Shown piece after piece: positions 1 through 7,655 of a stretch of DNA of 64,000 nucleotides (position 1 is its first letter; every line of letters starts with the position of its first letter). Location of the stretch: contig NZ_JACOFV010000015.1 of assembly GCF_014284255.1 (NCBI RefSeq), positions 1 through 64,000 of the forward strand, in the 5' to 3' direction. The notes beneath the pieces were generated by a model. The model had not been told where the DNA came from, ran no database searches, and was given only the letters and a program-made list of their open reading frames with translations. Both the position numbers and the translations under genes were made by a program. The stretch is from Cognatundibacterium jejuense. Its GTDB lineage: Bacteria > Pseudomonadota > Gammaproteobacteria > Burkholderiales > Burkholderiaceae_D.

Positions 1-120
1 ATTACACAACAGGAGATTGATCACGCCATGAATAGACTGAATAATCGACCAAGAAAAAGGTTAGGATACCTTACACCCAATCAGGTATTCTTCAAAAATA
101 CGCTTGCACTTCAAAATTGA
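1..120 (+). CDS. IS30-family transposase, C-terminal end (cut by window edge)
   Basis: The reading frame is open from base 1 and ends in TGA at 118-120. The last 39 residues contain LNNRPRKRLGYLTPNQVF, a hallmark of the end of IS30-family DDE transposases, which cut and join the ends of their own element. The catalytic residues lie outside the window, so activity cannot be judged. The stop is followed at once by sequence homologous to a chromosomal binding-protein gene. This means the IS end lies only a few bases after the stop, and TTGCACTTCAAAATTGA around the stop is likely part of the terminal inverted repeat. Confidence 0.85.
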   Translation: MTQQEIDHAMNRLNNRPRKRLGYLTPNQVFFKNTLALQN

Positions 121-127
121 ACTCGCG
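1..127 (+). mobile_element. Right part of an IS30-type insertion sequence
   Basis: The element is inferred from the transposase end and from the abrupt switch to binding-protein homology near 122-128. The right terminus is probably the GCACTTCAAAATTGAACTCG segment. The exact boundary and the left end cannot be seen. Confidence 0.6.
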
Positions 128-247
128 GAGGATAAAAATTACTTGAAAGCATTGTTTGAAAATTCCGCTAATTCAGCATTAGTCTGGAAATATTTTCAAA
201 ACTACTACGATCCTGAAGTGTTGAATCTTGGGCTTCGTCCTCATTAA
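122..247 (+). pseudogene. C-terminal remnant of a periplasmic binding-protein gene, interrupted by IS30
   Basis: In the frame ending TAA 245-247 the last 42 codons contain ALFENSANSALVWKYFQNYY and end in GLRPH. They align almost position for position with the C-terminus of the intact downstream gene (MFENAARNGLIWKGFQRYY ... GVRPL). There is no start codon and the homology stops at the IS end. This is therefore the 3' stump of a tandem paralogue whose 5' part lies beyond, or was lost through, the IS30 insertion. Confidence 0.75.
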
Positions 248-327
248 CCATCACTTCTGCGTTTTCCCCAACACTTTTTGTAGTTTGGTAGTCTTTTCGC
301 TATAAAAATGGGCGTTTCAGGTAGACT

Positions 328-1188
328 ATGAGCGTTACGTATCTTATGAGCCTTGATATGTTAATTCTCTGTCCAACGAAGCTTCTGGTGAGATTGCTTG
401 CAGCGATGTTGGCAGTGTGTTTGTGCTCATCAGCGTTTGCCCATTGCTCTCGACCTATTAATGTTCCGATGGCAGTGACTGGGTTTAGCGTGATCGATCA
501 GGGCGACATTATCAGTGGAATTTATCCTGAATTTTTGCGCTCGTTGTCGGCAAAAGAAGGGTGTGAGTTTGTGATGTCTTTAGTGCCGCGCGCACGCCTT
601 GAGCTCATGTTTGAAAATGGTCAGGCTGACTTTATGGTTGCCTCGACCCGTACTCCGCGTCGCGATAAACATGGCATTTTTTTTCCGTTTATTCGTAGTC
701 GTGCCGTGCTGATGTCACTGTCTGCACTTAATCGCCAACCGGTCAAAAATTTTCAGGAATTGCTGAATCAATCTAAAGCCAAAGTTGCTGTAGTACGTGG
801 TTTCGATTATGGAGAACGTTACCAGGCTTTACTGATTGATTTACAAAAGCAAGGACGACTAGTACTAGATGTCGACCCACTTTCCGTTGCTCGTTTATTG
901 AAATTGGGAGCAGTTGATTATGTCTTGATGGCGCCTTCTATATTGGCTGGGACTGCGCAGACTGATTCGCGCGTTGCAGATATTGTTGATCAATTGCGTT
1001 ATGAGGCCCTGGCTGAGTTGCCTTGGGGCGAAAGTGGCGTTTACCTTTCCAGAAAATCATTAAACCCAGAAGATCTCGCGGCTATACAAGAGATGTTTGA
1101 GAACGCGGCACGAAATGGTTTGATTTGGAAAGGCTTCCAACGCTATTACAAAGAGGAAGTGTTGCGCGAAGGCGTACGTCCTCTTTGA
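328..1188 (+). CDS. Transporter substrate-binding-domain protein (SBP_bac_3-like)
   Basis: A 286-residue exported protein. Residues about 19-38 form a hydrophobic signal segment ending in SAFA, so the mature protein starts near H39. The rest has the pattern of family 3 extracellular solute-binding proteins: an early VDQGDIISGIYPEFL-type lobe, VVRGFDYG in the middle, and a C-terminal helix followed by FQRYYKEEVL. Such proteins capture amino acids or related polar solutes in the periplasm. No permease or ATPase gene is adjacent, so it is an orphan binding protein and could also act as a sensor. ATG 328 follows AGGTAG. Starts at 346 or 358 are possible and would shorten the leader. Confidence 0.75.
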   Translation: MSVTYLMSLDMLILCPTKLLVRLLAAMLAVCLCSSAFAHCSRPINVPMAVTGFSVIDQGDIISGIYPEFLRSLSAKEGCEFVMSLVPRARLELMFENGQADFMVASTRTPRRDKHGIFFPFIRSRAVLMSLSALNRQPVKNFQELLNQSKAKVAVVRGFDYGERYQALLIDLQKQGRLVLDVDPLSVARLLKLGAVDYVLMAPSILAGTAQTDSRVADIVDQLRYEALAELPWGESGVYLSRKSLNPEDLAAIQEMFENAARNGLIWKGFQRYYKEEVLREGVRPL

Positions 1189-1203
1189 TTCTCAGAAAAA
1201 GTC

Positions 1204-1665
1204 TTATAACTCTATCCGCGTTTCAAATTTACTTCTTACGATAGAAAAGAAGCTGCGCACGTTGCGGATATTGCTCTGTGTTGCAAATAAACGGTGCGCC
1301 AGAGAGTGGTAAGCAGGCATATCAGCGACCTGAATAATCAACACAAAGTCTGGCCCTGGTGAGACGCGATAGCATTGTTGCACAGCGGTTTCGTTCGCTA
1401 CTAACTGTTCAAACTCAAGCAGCTTTTCTGTCGCCTGGTGATCCAGTGTAATTTCGACGATCGCAGTAAGACTTGAGCCTAGCTTCTCTGGTGCTAACAG
1501 AGCAACCTGACGGGTGATGACACCTTCATCCGTCAGGCGCTTCACGCGTCGTAAGCAAGTTGGCGGCGAAGCATGCACGCGCGCCGCCAATTCATGATTA
1601 GTCAATGCTGAATTTTGTTGTAGTTGCAACAAAATGCGTCTATCTAATTCATCGAGTGCCATCAT
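1204..1665 (-). CDS. Lrp/AsnC-family transcriptional regulator
   Basis: About 153 residues. It has an N-terminal winged helix-turn-helix (LDELDRRILLQLQQNSALTN, then HASPPTCLRRVKRL) and a C-terminal RAM-type ligand/oligomerisation domain from about residue 65, with the family pattern VSPGPDFVLIIQVADMPAYH. Lrp/AsnC proteins bind DNA as multimers and sense amino acids. The ATG at 1665 gives the usual family length. A longer start at 1710 adds a Tyr-rich extension that the family lacks. It diverges from glmS, and the gap between them holds two AT-rich inverted repeats that are good candidates for its sites. The order Lrp then glmS is common in this bacterial group. Confidence 0.9.
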   Translation of the reverse strand: MMALDELDRRILLQLQQNSALTNHELAARVHASPPTCLRRVKRLTDEGVITRQVALLAPEKLGSSLTAIVEITLDHQATEKLLEFEQLVANETAVQQCYRVSPGPDFVLIIQVADMPAYHSLAHRLFATQSNIRNVRSFFSIVRSKFETRIEL

Positions 1666-1674
1666 AATGGAATA

Positions 1675-1705
1675 ATATTTCAAATAATAACAAGTTATGA
1701 AATAT
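1675..1705. promoter_or_regulatory. Inverted repeat near the Lrp-type gene start (candidate operator)
   Basis: ATATTTCA at 1675-1682 is mirrored by TGAAATAT at 1698-1705. It lies directly upstream of the chosen start of the Lrp-type gene and shares the TATTTCA/TGAAATA core with a second repeat nearer glmS. Autoregulation is inferred. Confidence 0.45.
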
Positions 1706-1733
1706 AGCACTCACATTTTTTTGTGTCGATGAA

Positions 1734-1764
1734 TTATTTCAAAAATAACTGAATTTTGAAATAA
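1734..1764. promoter_or_regulatory. Perfect 11-bp inverted repeat between Lrp-type gene and glmS
   Basis: TTATTTCAAAA at 1734-1744 is followed after 9 bases by its exact complement TTTTGAAATAA at 1754-1764. The repeat is 57 bp upstream of the glmS start, in its promoter region. The same core occurs at 1675-1705, which suggests one regulator binds both, most simply the adjacent Lrp-type protein. Confidence 0.5.
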
Positions 1765-1821
1765 ATATTCACATAAATTCTATTAGCATGGCGACATTCC
1801 AATTTTATTTTTGAGGTCATT

Positions 1822-3639
1822 ATGTGCGGTATCGTCGCAGCAGTTGCCCAACGTAACATCACTCCTATTCTGGTAGAAGGTCTGAAGCGACTTGAATACC
1901 GTGGCTATGATTCATGCGGCGTGGCTTTGCACGTCGATGGACAATTGCAACGTTCGCGCAGTACCTCACGCGTGGCAGAACTGCAGGCGCAAATCGAACA
2001 AACTGGCCTTGCTGGTTTTACCGGTATTGCCCATACTCGTTGGGCAACCCACGGTGTACCATCATCTGCGAATGCTCACCCGCATTTCTCCCGTGACCGT
2101 ATCGCACTGGTACATAACGGCATTATCGAAAACCATGAAGAATTGCGCGCAGAACTGAGCGCACTCGGCTACGTTTTCGAAAGTCAGACCGACACGGAAG
2201 TCATCGCCCATTTAGTTGATCATTTGTACCAAGGCGATTTATTTGAAACAGTCAAGCAAGCCGTTAAACGTCTGACCGGAGCGTATGCAATTGCCGTTTT
2301 TTGCCGTGATGAACCACATCGCGTCGTTGGCGCACGTCATGGTTCGCCATTGATCGTTGGTATCGGCAAAGGTGAAAATTTCCTCGCATCTGATGCAATG
2401 GCATTAGCTGGAGTGACAGACCAAATCACTTACCTTGAAGAAGGCGATGTGGTTGATCTGCAATTGCAACGCGTCTGGATAGTTGATGTCAATGGCAAAT
2501 CTGTTGATCGCGAAGTGCGCACAGTCCATGCCCACAGCGGCGCGGCAGAACTCGGCCCATACCGCCACTACATGCAAAAAGAAATTTTTGAACAGCCTCG
2601 CGCTATCAGCGATACGCTGGAAGGTGTGACAGGCATCATGCCAGAATTGTTTGGTGATAAAGCTTATGGTATTTTCAAACAAATCGACTCAGTGCTGATT
2701 CTTGCTTGTGGTACCAGCTACTACGCAGGTCTGACCGCTAAATACTGGTTGGAATCGATTGCTAAAATCCCAGTCAATGTCGAGATCGCGAGCGAATACC
2801 GCTACCGTGACAGCGTGCCTAATCCAAACAGCTTGGTGGTGACCATTTCTCAAAGCGGTGAAACTGCAGACACCTTGGCTGCTTTAAAGCATGCACGCAG
2901 CATGGGCATGCAACACACACTGACCATCTGCAACGTCTCCACCAGTGCCATGGTACGTGAATGCGCATTGTCATACATCACCCGCGCTGGCGTTGAAGTT
3001 GGTGTCGCATCGACCAAAGCATTCACCACACAATTAGCTGCGTTATTCTTGTTGACGCTGACACTGGCACAAAGCAAAGGCCGTTTGTCTGAAGAAGAAG
3101 AAGCGTCACACATCAAAGCGATGCGCCATTTGCCAGCCGCCATCAGTGCAGTTCTGGCGCTGGAGCCGCAAATTATCGCCTGGGCAGAAGAATTTGCGAA
3201 CAAAGAAAACGCCTTATTCCTCGGCCGTGGCCTGCACTATCCAATCGCCCTCGAAGGCGCATTAAAGCTCAAAGAAATTTCCTACATCCACGCAGAAGCC
3301 TATCCAGCAGGTGAATTGAAACACGGTCCATTGGCATTGGTTACCAAAGAAATGCCTGTCGTCACCGTGGCACCTAATGATGCGTTGATTGAAAAACTCA
3401 AATCCAACTTACAAGAAGTCCGCGCACGTGGCGGTGAGTTGTTCGTTTTTGCGGATGCTGATTCGCACATCACTTCGAGTGAAGGTGTGCACGTAATTCG
3501 CCTGCCAGAACACTATGGTCAACTGTCAGCGATATTGCATGTAATTCCACTGCAATTGCTCGCGTACCACTCGGCTTTAGCACGTGGCACCGACGTTGAT
3601 AAGCCACGGAATTTAGCGAAGAGTGTCACGGTTGAATAA
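1822..3639 (+). CDS. glmS: Glutamine-fructose-6-phosphate aminotransferase (isomerising)
   Basis: 605 residues, close to the 609 of E. coli GlmS. It makes glucosamine-6-phosphate from fructose-6-phosphate and glutamine, the first step to UDP-GlcNAc for peptidoglycan and LPS. The N-terminal glutaminase begins MCGIVAAV, with Cys2 as nucleophile after Met removal, and contains HTRWATHG. Two SIS sugar-binding domains follow ([47 protein letters not shown]). It ends with [13 protein letters not shown], the conserved tail that forms the Tn7 target. A Tn7-like element is inserted 24 bp after its stop. SD GAGG lies 8 bases before the ATG. Confidence 0.98.
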   Translation: MCGIVAAVAQRNITPILVEGLKRLEYRGYDSCGVALHVDGQLQRSRSTSRVAELQAQIEQTGLAGFTGIAHTRWATHGVPSSANAHPHFSRDRIALVHNGIIENHEELRAELSALGYVFESQTDTEVIAHLVDHLYQGDLFETVKQAVKRLTGAYAIAVFCRDEPHRVVGARHGSPLIVGIGKGENFLASDAMALAGVTDQITYLEEGDVVDLQLQRVWIVDVNGKSVDREVRTVHAHSGAAELGPYRHYMQKEIFEQPRAISDTLEGVTGIMPELFGDKAYGIFKQIDSVLILACGTSYYAGLTAKYWLESIAKIPVNVEIASEYRYRDSVPNPNSLVVTISQSGETADTLAALKHARSMGMQHTLTICNVSTSAMVRECALSYITRAGVEVGVASTKAFTTQLAALFLLTLTLAQSKGRLSEEEEASHIKAMRHLPAAISAVLALEPQIIAWAEEFANKENALFLGRGLHYPIALEGALKLKEISYIHAEAYPAGELKHGPLALVTKEMPVVTVAPNDALIEKLKSNLQEVRARGGELFVFADADSHITSSEGVHVIRLPEHYGQLSAILHVIPLQLLAYHSALARGTDVDKPRNLAKSVTVE

Positions 3640-3663
3640 TGTCGATGAGAAAATTTTTGCTCA

Positions 3664-3710
3664 TGTTCTCGGCAATTAAAGTCATAAACTGGCTATTAAA
3701 GTCGTAAACT
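3664..3710 (+). repeat. Tn7-like end proximal to glmS with two transposase-type sites
   Basis: Terminal TGTTCTCG is followed by two copies of ATTAAAGTC(A/G)TAAACT at 3675-3690 and 3695-3710, 20 bp apart. They are inverted relative to the three copies at 8109-8245. Confidence 0.8.
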
Positions 3711-3723
3711 AAAAACCTTTAAG

Positions 3724-3764
3724 AAAATGCCCAAACCTGGATGATCGGGCTTGGGCATTTTTGT
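3724..3764 (+). terminator. Rho-independent terminator inside the element's glmS-proximal end
   Basis: AAAATGCCCAA at 3724-3734 pairs with TTGGGCATTTT near 3751-3761, followed by T residues. It probably now terminates glmS transcription, although it belongs to the inserted element. Confidence 0.7.
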
Positions 3765-3899
3765 ATCTGAAGCCGAGTACAAATAAGCTCTTGATTTATC
3801 GTGAGCTCGCTGTAGAGTATTTTGGTGTGACGCCAACATCAAAGATGAAATGGCGCAAATCCGTGGAAAATGACTCAATTGACGAGCGAGGGGCAAGCT

Positions 3900-4073
3900 A
3901 TGCCATTATTCAGTTCAGAAGTGACATCGCTGTTGACTGCGCTCCCGAATGAAACCTTATTCAGTATTTCGAGTCGCCAGCATGCATTTTGGGGACATTC
4001 TCTGGCCAGAAAAACGAGTTTGCTGCTGTATGGAAAGGCGCAAGGGGGCTATGGCATCCCATCGACGATGTGA
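3900..4073 (+). pseudogene. N-terminal remnant of a TniQ/TnsD target-selection gene
   Basis: ATG 3900 follows a strong SD (GAGGGG) and opens MPLFSSEVTSLLTALPNETL, then FSISSRQHAFWGHS and LLLYGKAQGGYGIPS, before a stop at 4071-4073. The pattern LPxETLxSxxSRxH followed about 20 residues later by a LxxxxG / GGY segment is the start of TniQ/TnsD proteins, which direct Tn7-like elements to a target such as attTn7. Full proteins have several hundred residues; only about 57 remain. At about 4060 the sequence passes into an unrelated fragment in another frame. The gene is broken. Confidence 0.65.
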
Positions 4074-4546
4074 GCGCATATGATGTTCTCGCTGCGCTAA
4101 GTGATCCAACTCATCTCGATGGGCCGGGACTAAACTTGCAAGCATACGCAGAAGAGAGTAGCTCAACCTTCTTGCCGAATGGTCGCTTGGTTATAGCTCT
4201 CATGGGTGATATCGATTCAGACGAAGGCTCTATTACGCAAGGCGAACTACGAATCGTCGATTTGGAAAAATCCGGAGAAACCAAAGTTGTTCGCTCTGTT
4301 GGTCAATTGGGTACTATTTTTGCTTTAGGTAGCGACCCCTTGTTGGCTCTATACGACCACCCTCGATTGATTAATCTTGTGACCGGGAAGGAAGTTTATA
4401 AGTGGTAGCAGTTCAAATCTGGAACGCAGACAAGTAGCATTTTAATGTCTGACCAGAATTTGCCCGTTATCGCCGTCGATTCCATCAACCAACTTTTCGC
4501 AATTGCAGACCTTAATGGTCTCACGATCATTCAACTCCAAATATGA
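4060..4546 (+). pseudogene. C-terminal part of a beta-propeller-like hypothetical protein with an in-frame stop
   Basis: From about 4060 the frame reads DVLAALSDPTHLDGPGLN, then STFLPNGRLVIALMGDI, GELRIVDLEK, and LINLVTGKEVYKW. It hits TAG at 4406-4408 and continues in the same frame for 45 more codons (IAVDSINQLFAIADLNGL) to TGA 4544-4546. The repeated short beta-strand blocks with GELRIVDL and GLTIIQL look like blades of a propeller. The N-terminus is missing where it joins the tniQ remnant. It is a broken gene captured inside the element; its function is unknown. Confidence 0.5.
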
Positions 4547-4721
4547 CAACGATATTTTGATTGACATGTTTGGAAAATCTCGACGTTCTTCTCAAGGCAT
4601 TATGCCGCCTGTTACGGAGCTTCTAAATAGTCGTTAAGGACAAATATTTGCGTGTAGCGAGAATTGATGATTTCGATAGTTCCGCTGAAATTCTGAATTC
4701 AAAAGTTTTCCGGTATTTTGA

Positions 4722-5345
4722 TCATAAATTTCGGATACCCAATATCTTCTCTCCGTCGACATACCGCTGTACCATTTGGTAAGCGGTCTCCGCTGCGTAG
4801 CCAGAAGGCATCGCCTCTGGTGCTGCGCTAGCCAATTGAAAAGCACCCTCCATGAATGCCAGCAACGCGGCTGCCAATCGAGGAGCATTCTTTAAACTTT
4901 TACGTTTGTCTTTCAAACATGCAGTCAAAAGACTTTGGGCTAGAGCTAACTCTTCTTTGATAGATTCCTGGTAAATCAATCTCACTTCTGGTTGACGTAC
5001 TGCTTCTGCGCCAATAACTACCCATGCAGCCACCGCTGCTGGATTGGCACCATCACCTTTCCCTAGTCGTGCGTTGATATACGCTTGAAGTTTATCCTCT
5101 GCGGATGATGCGTTCTTCGAAAATTCGAAATACCGTGCACGAGACAGTTCCGCTAAGGTTTTAACCAGAGCCAAAAGGATCTCATTTTTGGTTTTGAAGT
5201 GGTAATGCAATAACCCTGGGCTGAGATTTGCCTTCTTTGCGATGACCTGAATCGTTGCCTTTTCGTAGCCATGCTCTGCCATAGAAGCGAGGAGCGCGTT
5301 AACTATCTCTGTTCGACGCTGTTCGGTATTGGGAGGTCTGGACAT
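4722..5345 (-). CDS. TetR-family transcriptional regulator
   Basis: 207 residues. The N-terminal TetR helix-turn-helix is clear: RRTEIVNALLASMAEHGYEK followed by IAKKANLSPGLLHYHFKTK. The all-helical C-terminal domain, which binds an unknown ligand, resembles the BetI/AcrR branch. It is divergent from a coaE-like gene, and the 121-bp gap before that gene holds two copies of TTGG(T/G)TGATTAACCAA, one before each gene. The simplest reading is a repressor of itself and of the coaE/coaD-HD pair, perhaps responding to a CoA-related ligand. The ligand is inference only. The gene is cargo of the Tn7-like element and appears intact. Confidence 0.9.
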   Translation of the reverse strand: MSRPPNTEQRRTEIVNALLASMAEHGYEKATIQVIAKKANLSPGLLHYHFKTKNEILLALVKTLAELSRARYFEFSKNASSAEDKLQAYINARLGKGDGANPAAVAAWVVIGAEAVRQPEVRLIYQESIKEELALAQSLLTACLKDKRKSLKNAPRLAAALLAFMEGAFQLASAAPEAMPSGYAAETAYQMVQRYVDGEKILGIRNL

Positions 5346-5360
5346 GGCATTAACATTTAA

Positions 5361-5376
5361 TTGGTTGATTAACCAA
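5361..5376. promoter_or_regulatory. TetR operator candidate 1
   Basis: TTGGTTGATTAACCAA has perfect 6-bp arms and lies 15 bp upstream of the tetR start. It recurs with one change at 5421-5436, exactly 60 bp away. Confidence 0.65.
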
Positions 5377-5420
5377 ATTATACTTGCATTCTTTTGGGTT
5401 TCCCACTAATCTCCAGTTTA

Positions 5421-5436
5421 TTGGGTGATTAACCAA
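5421..5436. promoter_or_regulatory. TetR operator candidate 2
   Basis: TTGGGTGATTAACCAA lies 30 bp before the coaE-like ATG. It matches site 1 at 15 of 16 positions. Two like sites flanking a divergent promoter region are typical of TetR-family control. Confidence 0.65.
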
Positions 5437-5466
5437 TTTAAAATATTGAAAAAAGTGGTTGAGAGA

Positions 5467-6096
5467 ATGTTGAGCGTAGAACAAAAACCTTGTTTAAGAA
5501 CTGTGCCGCATGTGGTGGCACTGACCGGAGGTATTGGTAGTGGCAAATCAACGGTGAGGAAAATGTTTGAGGATTTAGAGGTGCCGTGCATTGACGCAGA
5601 TCTAGTTGCTCGAGAAATTCATCAAAATCCGAAGCATCCAGCAACAGTTGAAATTATTGAGGCATTCCCGGAAGTTGCAAGCCCAGACGGAAAGTTAAGT
5701 CGTGGAAGTTTGCACACACTCTTCGCAGTAGATTGCATAGCCAATGTGAAGTTAAAAGCGATCTTGAAGCCGTATGTGTTAAATCATGTCCAACACTGGA
5801 CGAGTAGCATGACAGCGCCTTACGTTATCTGGGAATCTGCATTGATTGTAGACGGTGGTATCGATGCAGATTATGTTGTATGCGTCGATGCATCAAACGA
5901 CATCAGGGTTGATCGAGTTCGAGCAAGAAATCCTAGTTGGACCCATGATCAGATACTGCGCATCTTCGCGATGCAGGCATCAAGAAAAAGCTATTTGACT
6001 GGTGCTGATCAGATTATTTGCAATGAATGTTCACGTAGAGATCTACAGTTGCAGGTCGCCAAGTTACATAACAAGTTCATTAATATTTGGAAATAA
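5467..6096 (+). CDS. coaE: Dephospho-CoA kinase-like protein (CoaE paralogue)
   Basis: 209 residues, normal for CoaE, which phosphorylates dephospho-CoA with ATP in the last step of CoA synthesis. A P-loop GGIGSGKST lies at residues 21-29, the IDAD substrate motif at 42-45, and the C-terminal MQASRKSYLTGADQII pattern resembles the family's Q-x-SRxxRLxxAD region. ATG 5467 follows GAGAG. An upstream GTG at 5425 lies inside an operator and is unlikely. Its stop is 4 bp before the coaD-HD gene, so the two form an operon. The sequence is rather divergent, and the chromosome should hold its own coaE, so this is probably an accessory copy carried by the Tn7-like element. Confidence 0.85.
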   Translation: MLSVEQKPCLRTVPHVVALTGGIGSGKSTVRKMFEDLEVPCIDADLVAREIHQNPKHPATVEIIEAFPEVASPDGKLSRGSLHTLFAVDCIANVKLKAILKPYVLNHVQHWTSSMTAPYVIWESALIVDGGIDADYVVCVDASNDIRVDRVRARNPSWTHDQILRIFAMQASRKSYLTGADQIICNECSRRDLQLQVAKLHNKFINIWK

Positions 6097-6100
6097 GATC

Positions 6101-7240
6101 ATGAAGAAAATTGCATTTTCAGGCACGTTAGATCCCATCACTAATGGTCATATGTGGGTAATTCAAGAGGCGCGTGCTTTAGCAGACGAAGTCGTTGTTA
6201 TGATATCCGAAAACCCTTTCAAGAAGCCGCAATTTTCTGCATCAGAACGCAAAGCGATAGTCGAAAAAAGTGTCATGGCACAAGGTTGGACGAATGTGAG
6301 TGTCGTACTCGTGAAAAACGATTACACCGCAAGAACTGCAAAACGATTGGGTATTGACTACCTGATCAGGGGTATTCGCAATACTGCCGACTTCGACTAT
6401 GAAAATCTCATTCAACAAGCAAACGTTGAGGTATTGCAGGGTGCTAAAACGATCTTCGTCATGCCTCCACGTGACCTTGGCTCTGTCAGTTCCAGTTTTG
6501 TTCGGGCATTGCAAGGCCCTGTAGGTTGGCATTGGAATGTAGAGAAATTTTTACCTGAGCCTGCATACAAGGCCTGGATAGTCGATTGGCTCGGTCGTGA
6601 ATGGCGATCACTTTGGATTCAGTCTGACGTCGATACTTCTGCACGTGCAAATGAAGACAAATGGTTCCAGTACCTTGCGGGAGGCTCGGCATATGGATCT
6701 CCTCAGCGCCATTACCATAACCTCAATCATTTGGTTCATGGACTAACTGAGATTGCGGCATGGGCCGCTACGACGAATGCGAATCGCAATGATATTAGCA
6801 CAATTAAAAAGGCGTTTTGGTTCCATGATGTTGTGTACGATGACGTGAAGCAAGGCATCTCAAACGAAGAAGCTAGCGCAAGACTGTGGCTTGAATCAGG
6901 CCTCGATATCGATAATGCGGCAGAGGTCGCTGATTTAATTCGCGCGACGGATCATTTGCAACAGAATGAAATTGCGCATCCACTGAAAGACATCATGATA
7001 GGTGTGGACTTGGCGATCTTGGGTCAGCCAAACGAGGTCTATGACCAATATGCGCGCGACGTCAGAAACGAATATCGCTCTATTGAAGAAGAAACCTACC
7101 GCACGAATCGAAAAACCGTCATGATGTACTTCCAGCATAAAGCGGGCTCTGAGGAACTCTTCCATGATGCCTACTTCAATGATCTCTATAACCAGCAAGC
7201 ACTTGTTAATTTCGAACGGGAAATCGAAAGTCTTAGTTGA
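6101..7240 (+). CDS. CoaD-like nucleotidyltransferase fused to an HD-superfamily phosphohydrolase domain
   Basis: 379 residues in two parts. Residues 1-160 match phosphopantetheine adenylyltransferase (CoaD): SGTLDPITNGH at 7-17, RGIRNTADFDYE at 90-101 and SSSFVR at 130-135 in place of ISSTxVR. Normal CoaD is about 160 residues. Residues 170-379 match the predicted metal-dependent HD phosphohydrolases of COG4339: RHYHNLNH at 203-210, FHDVVYD at 241-247, NEEASA at 255-260, TDH at 283-285 and VDLAILG at 302-308. All expected metal ligands look present. The fusion could couple making a CoA precursor with hydrolysing a nucleotide, but the HD substrate is unknown. It starts 4 bp after coaE and is cotranscribed with it. 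Confidence 0.88.
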   Translation: MKKIAFSGTLDPITNGHMWVIQEARALADEVVVMISENPFKKPQFSASERKAIVEKSVMAQGWTNVSVVLVKNDYTARTAKRLGIDYLIRGIRNTADFDYENLIQQANVEVLQGAKTIFVMPPRDLGSVSSSFVRALQGPVGWHWNVEKFLPEPAYKAWIVDWLGREWRSLWIQSDVDTSARANEDKWFQYLAGGSAYGSPQRHYHNLNHLVHGLTEIAAWAATTNANRNDISTIKKAFWFHDVVYDDVKQGISNEEASARLWLESGLDIDNAAEVADLIRATDHLQQNEIAHPLKDIMIGVDLAILGQPNEVYDQYARDVRNEYRSIEEETYRTNRKTVMMYFQHKAGSEELFHDAYFNDLYNQQALVNFEREIESLS

Positions 7241-7266
7241 GTTTATGCCAGTGACATTCTGAAACG

Positions 7267-7294
7267 AAGGATCGCATCATCCAATGTGATCCTT
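7267..7294. terminator. Bidirectional terminator after the coaD-HD gene
   Basis: AAGGATCGCAT at 7267-7277 pairs with ATGTGATCCTT at 7284-7294 with one mismatch. It separates the coaD-HD gene from the oppositely directed rtcR remnant. Confidence 0.6.
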
Positions 7295-7655
7295 ATTCCA
7301 AAAAGAGTGTATTCCATGAAAGTCCAAACTTAGCTAAGTATTTCTTCAGCCTGTCGGAATCATTGGGCTTCTCTTTGGCACTTCGTGAGGCGGCATACAA
7401 TTTTCTCCCGGCATCGGAAATGGATTTCGAACGTTTACACACGCCTAATACGGCTCTAAGTTGCATCTCATCGAACAGGTCAAGCCTATCTAACTCATCT
7501 CGCGCCAGCACTTTATTTAATTCAATTCTGTCTGAGGTGTCATTTTGCTAGTAGTGCCGCCAGAGTTTTTTAGCCGCAGAACTTCGTCCGAAACGACTGT
7601 GTCCGTCACCCGACCAGCGTCGGCAAGTGTGGCCAGTCGTCTCTTAGCCTTGAAA
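7293..7655 (-). pseudogene. C-terminal remnant of rtcR (sigma-54-dependent RNA-repair regulator), frameshifted
   Basis: The minus strand reads RLATLADAGRVTDTVVSDEV in one frame. After a frame change it reads DRLDLFDEMQLRAVLGVC, SISDAGRKLYAASR and NDSDRLKKYLAKFGLSW to a stop at 7293. These blocks are the tail of RtcR, the activator of the rtcBA RNA-ligase/cyclase operon. The CARF-like and AAA+ domains are absent and no rtcB is nearby. It is a decayed fragment inside the Tn7-like element. Confidence 0.6.

Noticed and set aside
2850-3203. Long antisense open frame within glmS
   Set aside because: It is complementary to the strongly conserved SIS domain and has no coding signal of its own.
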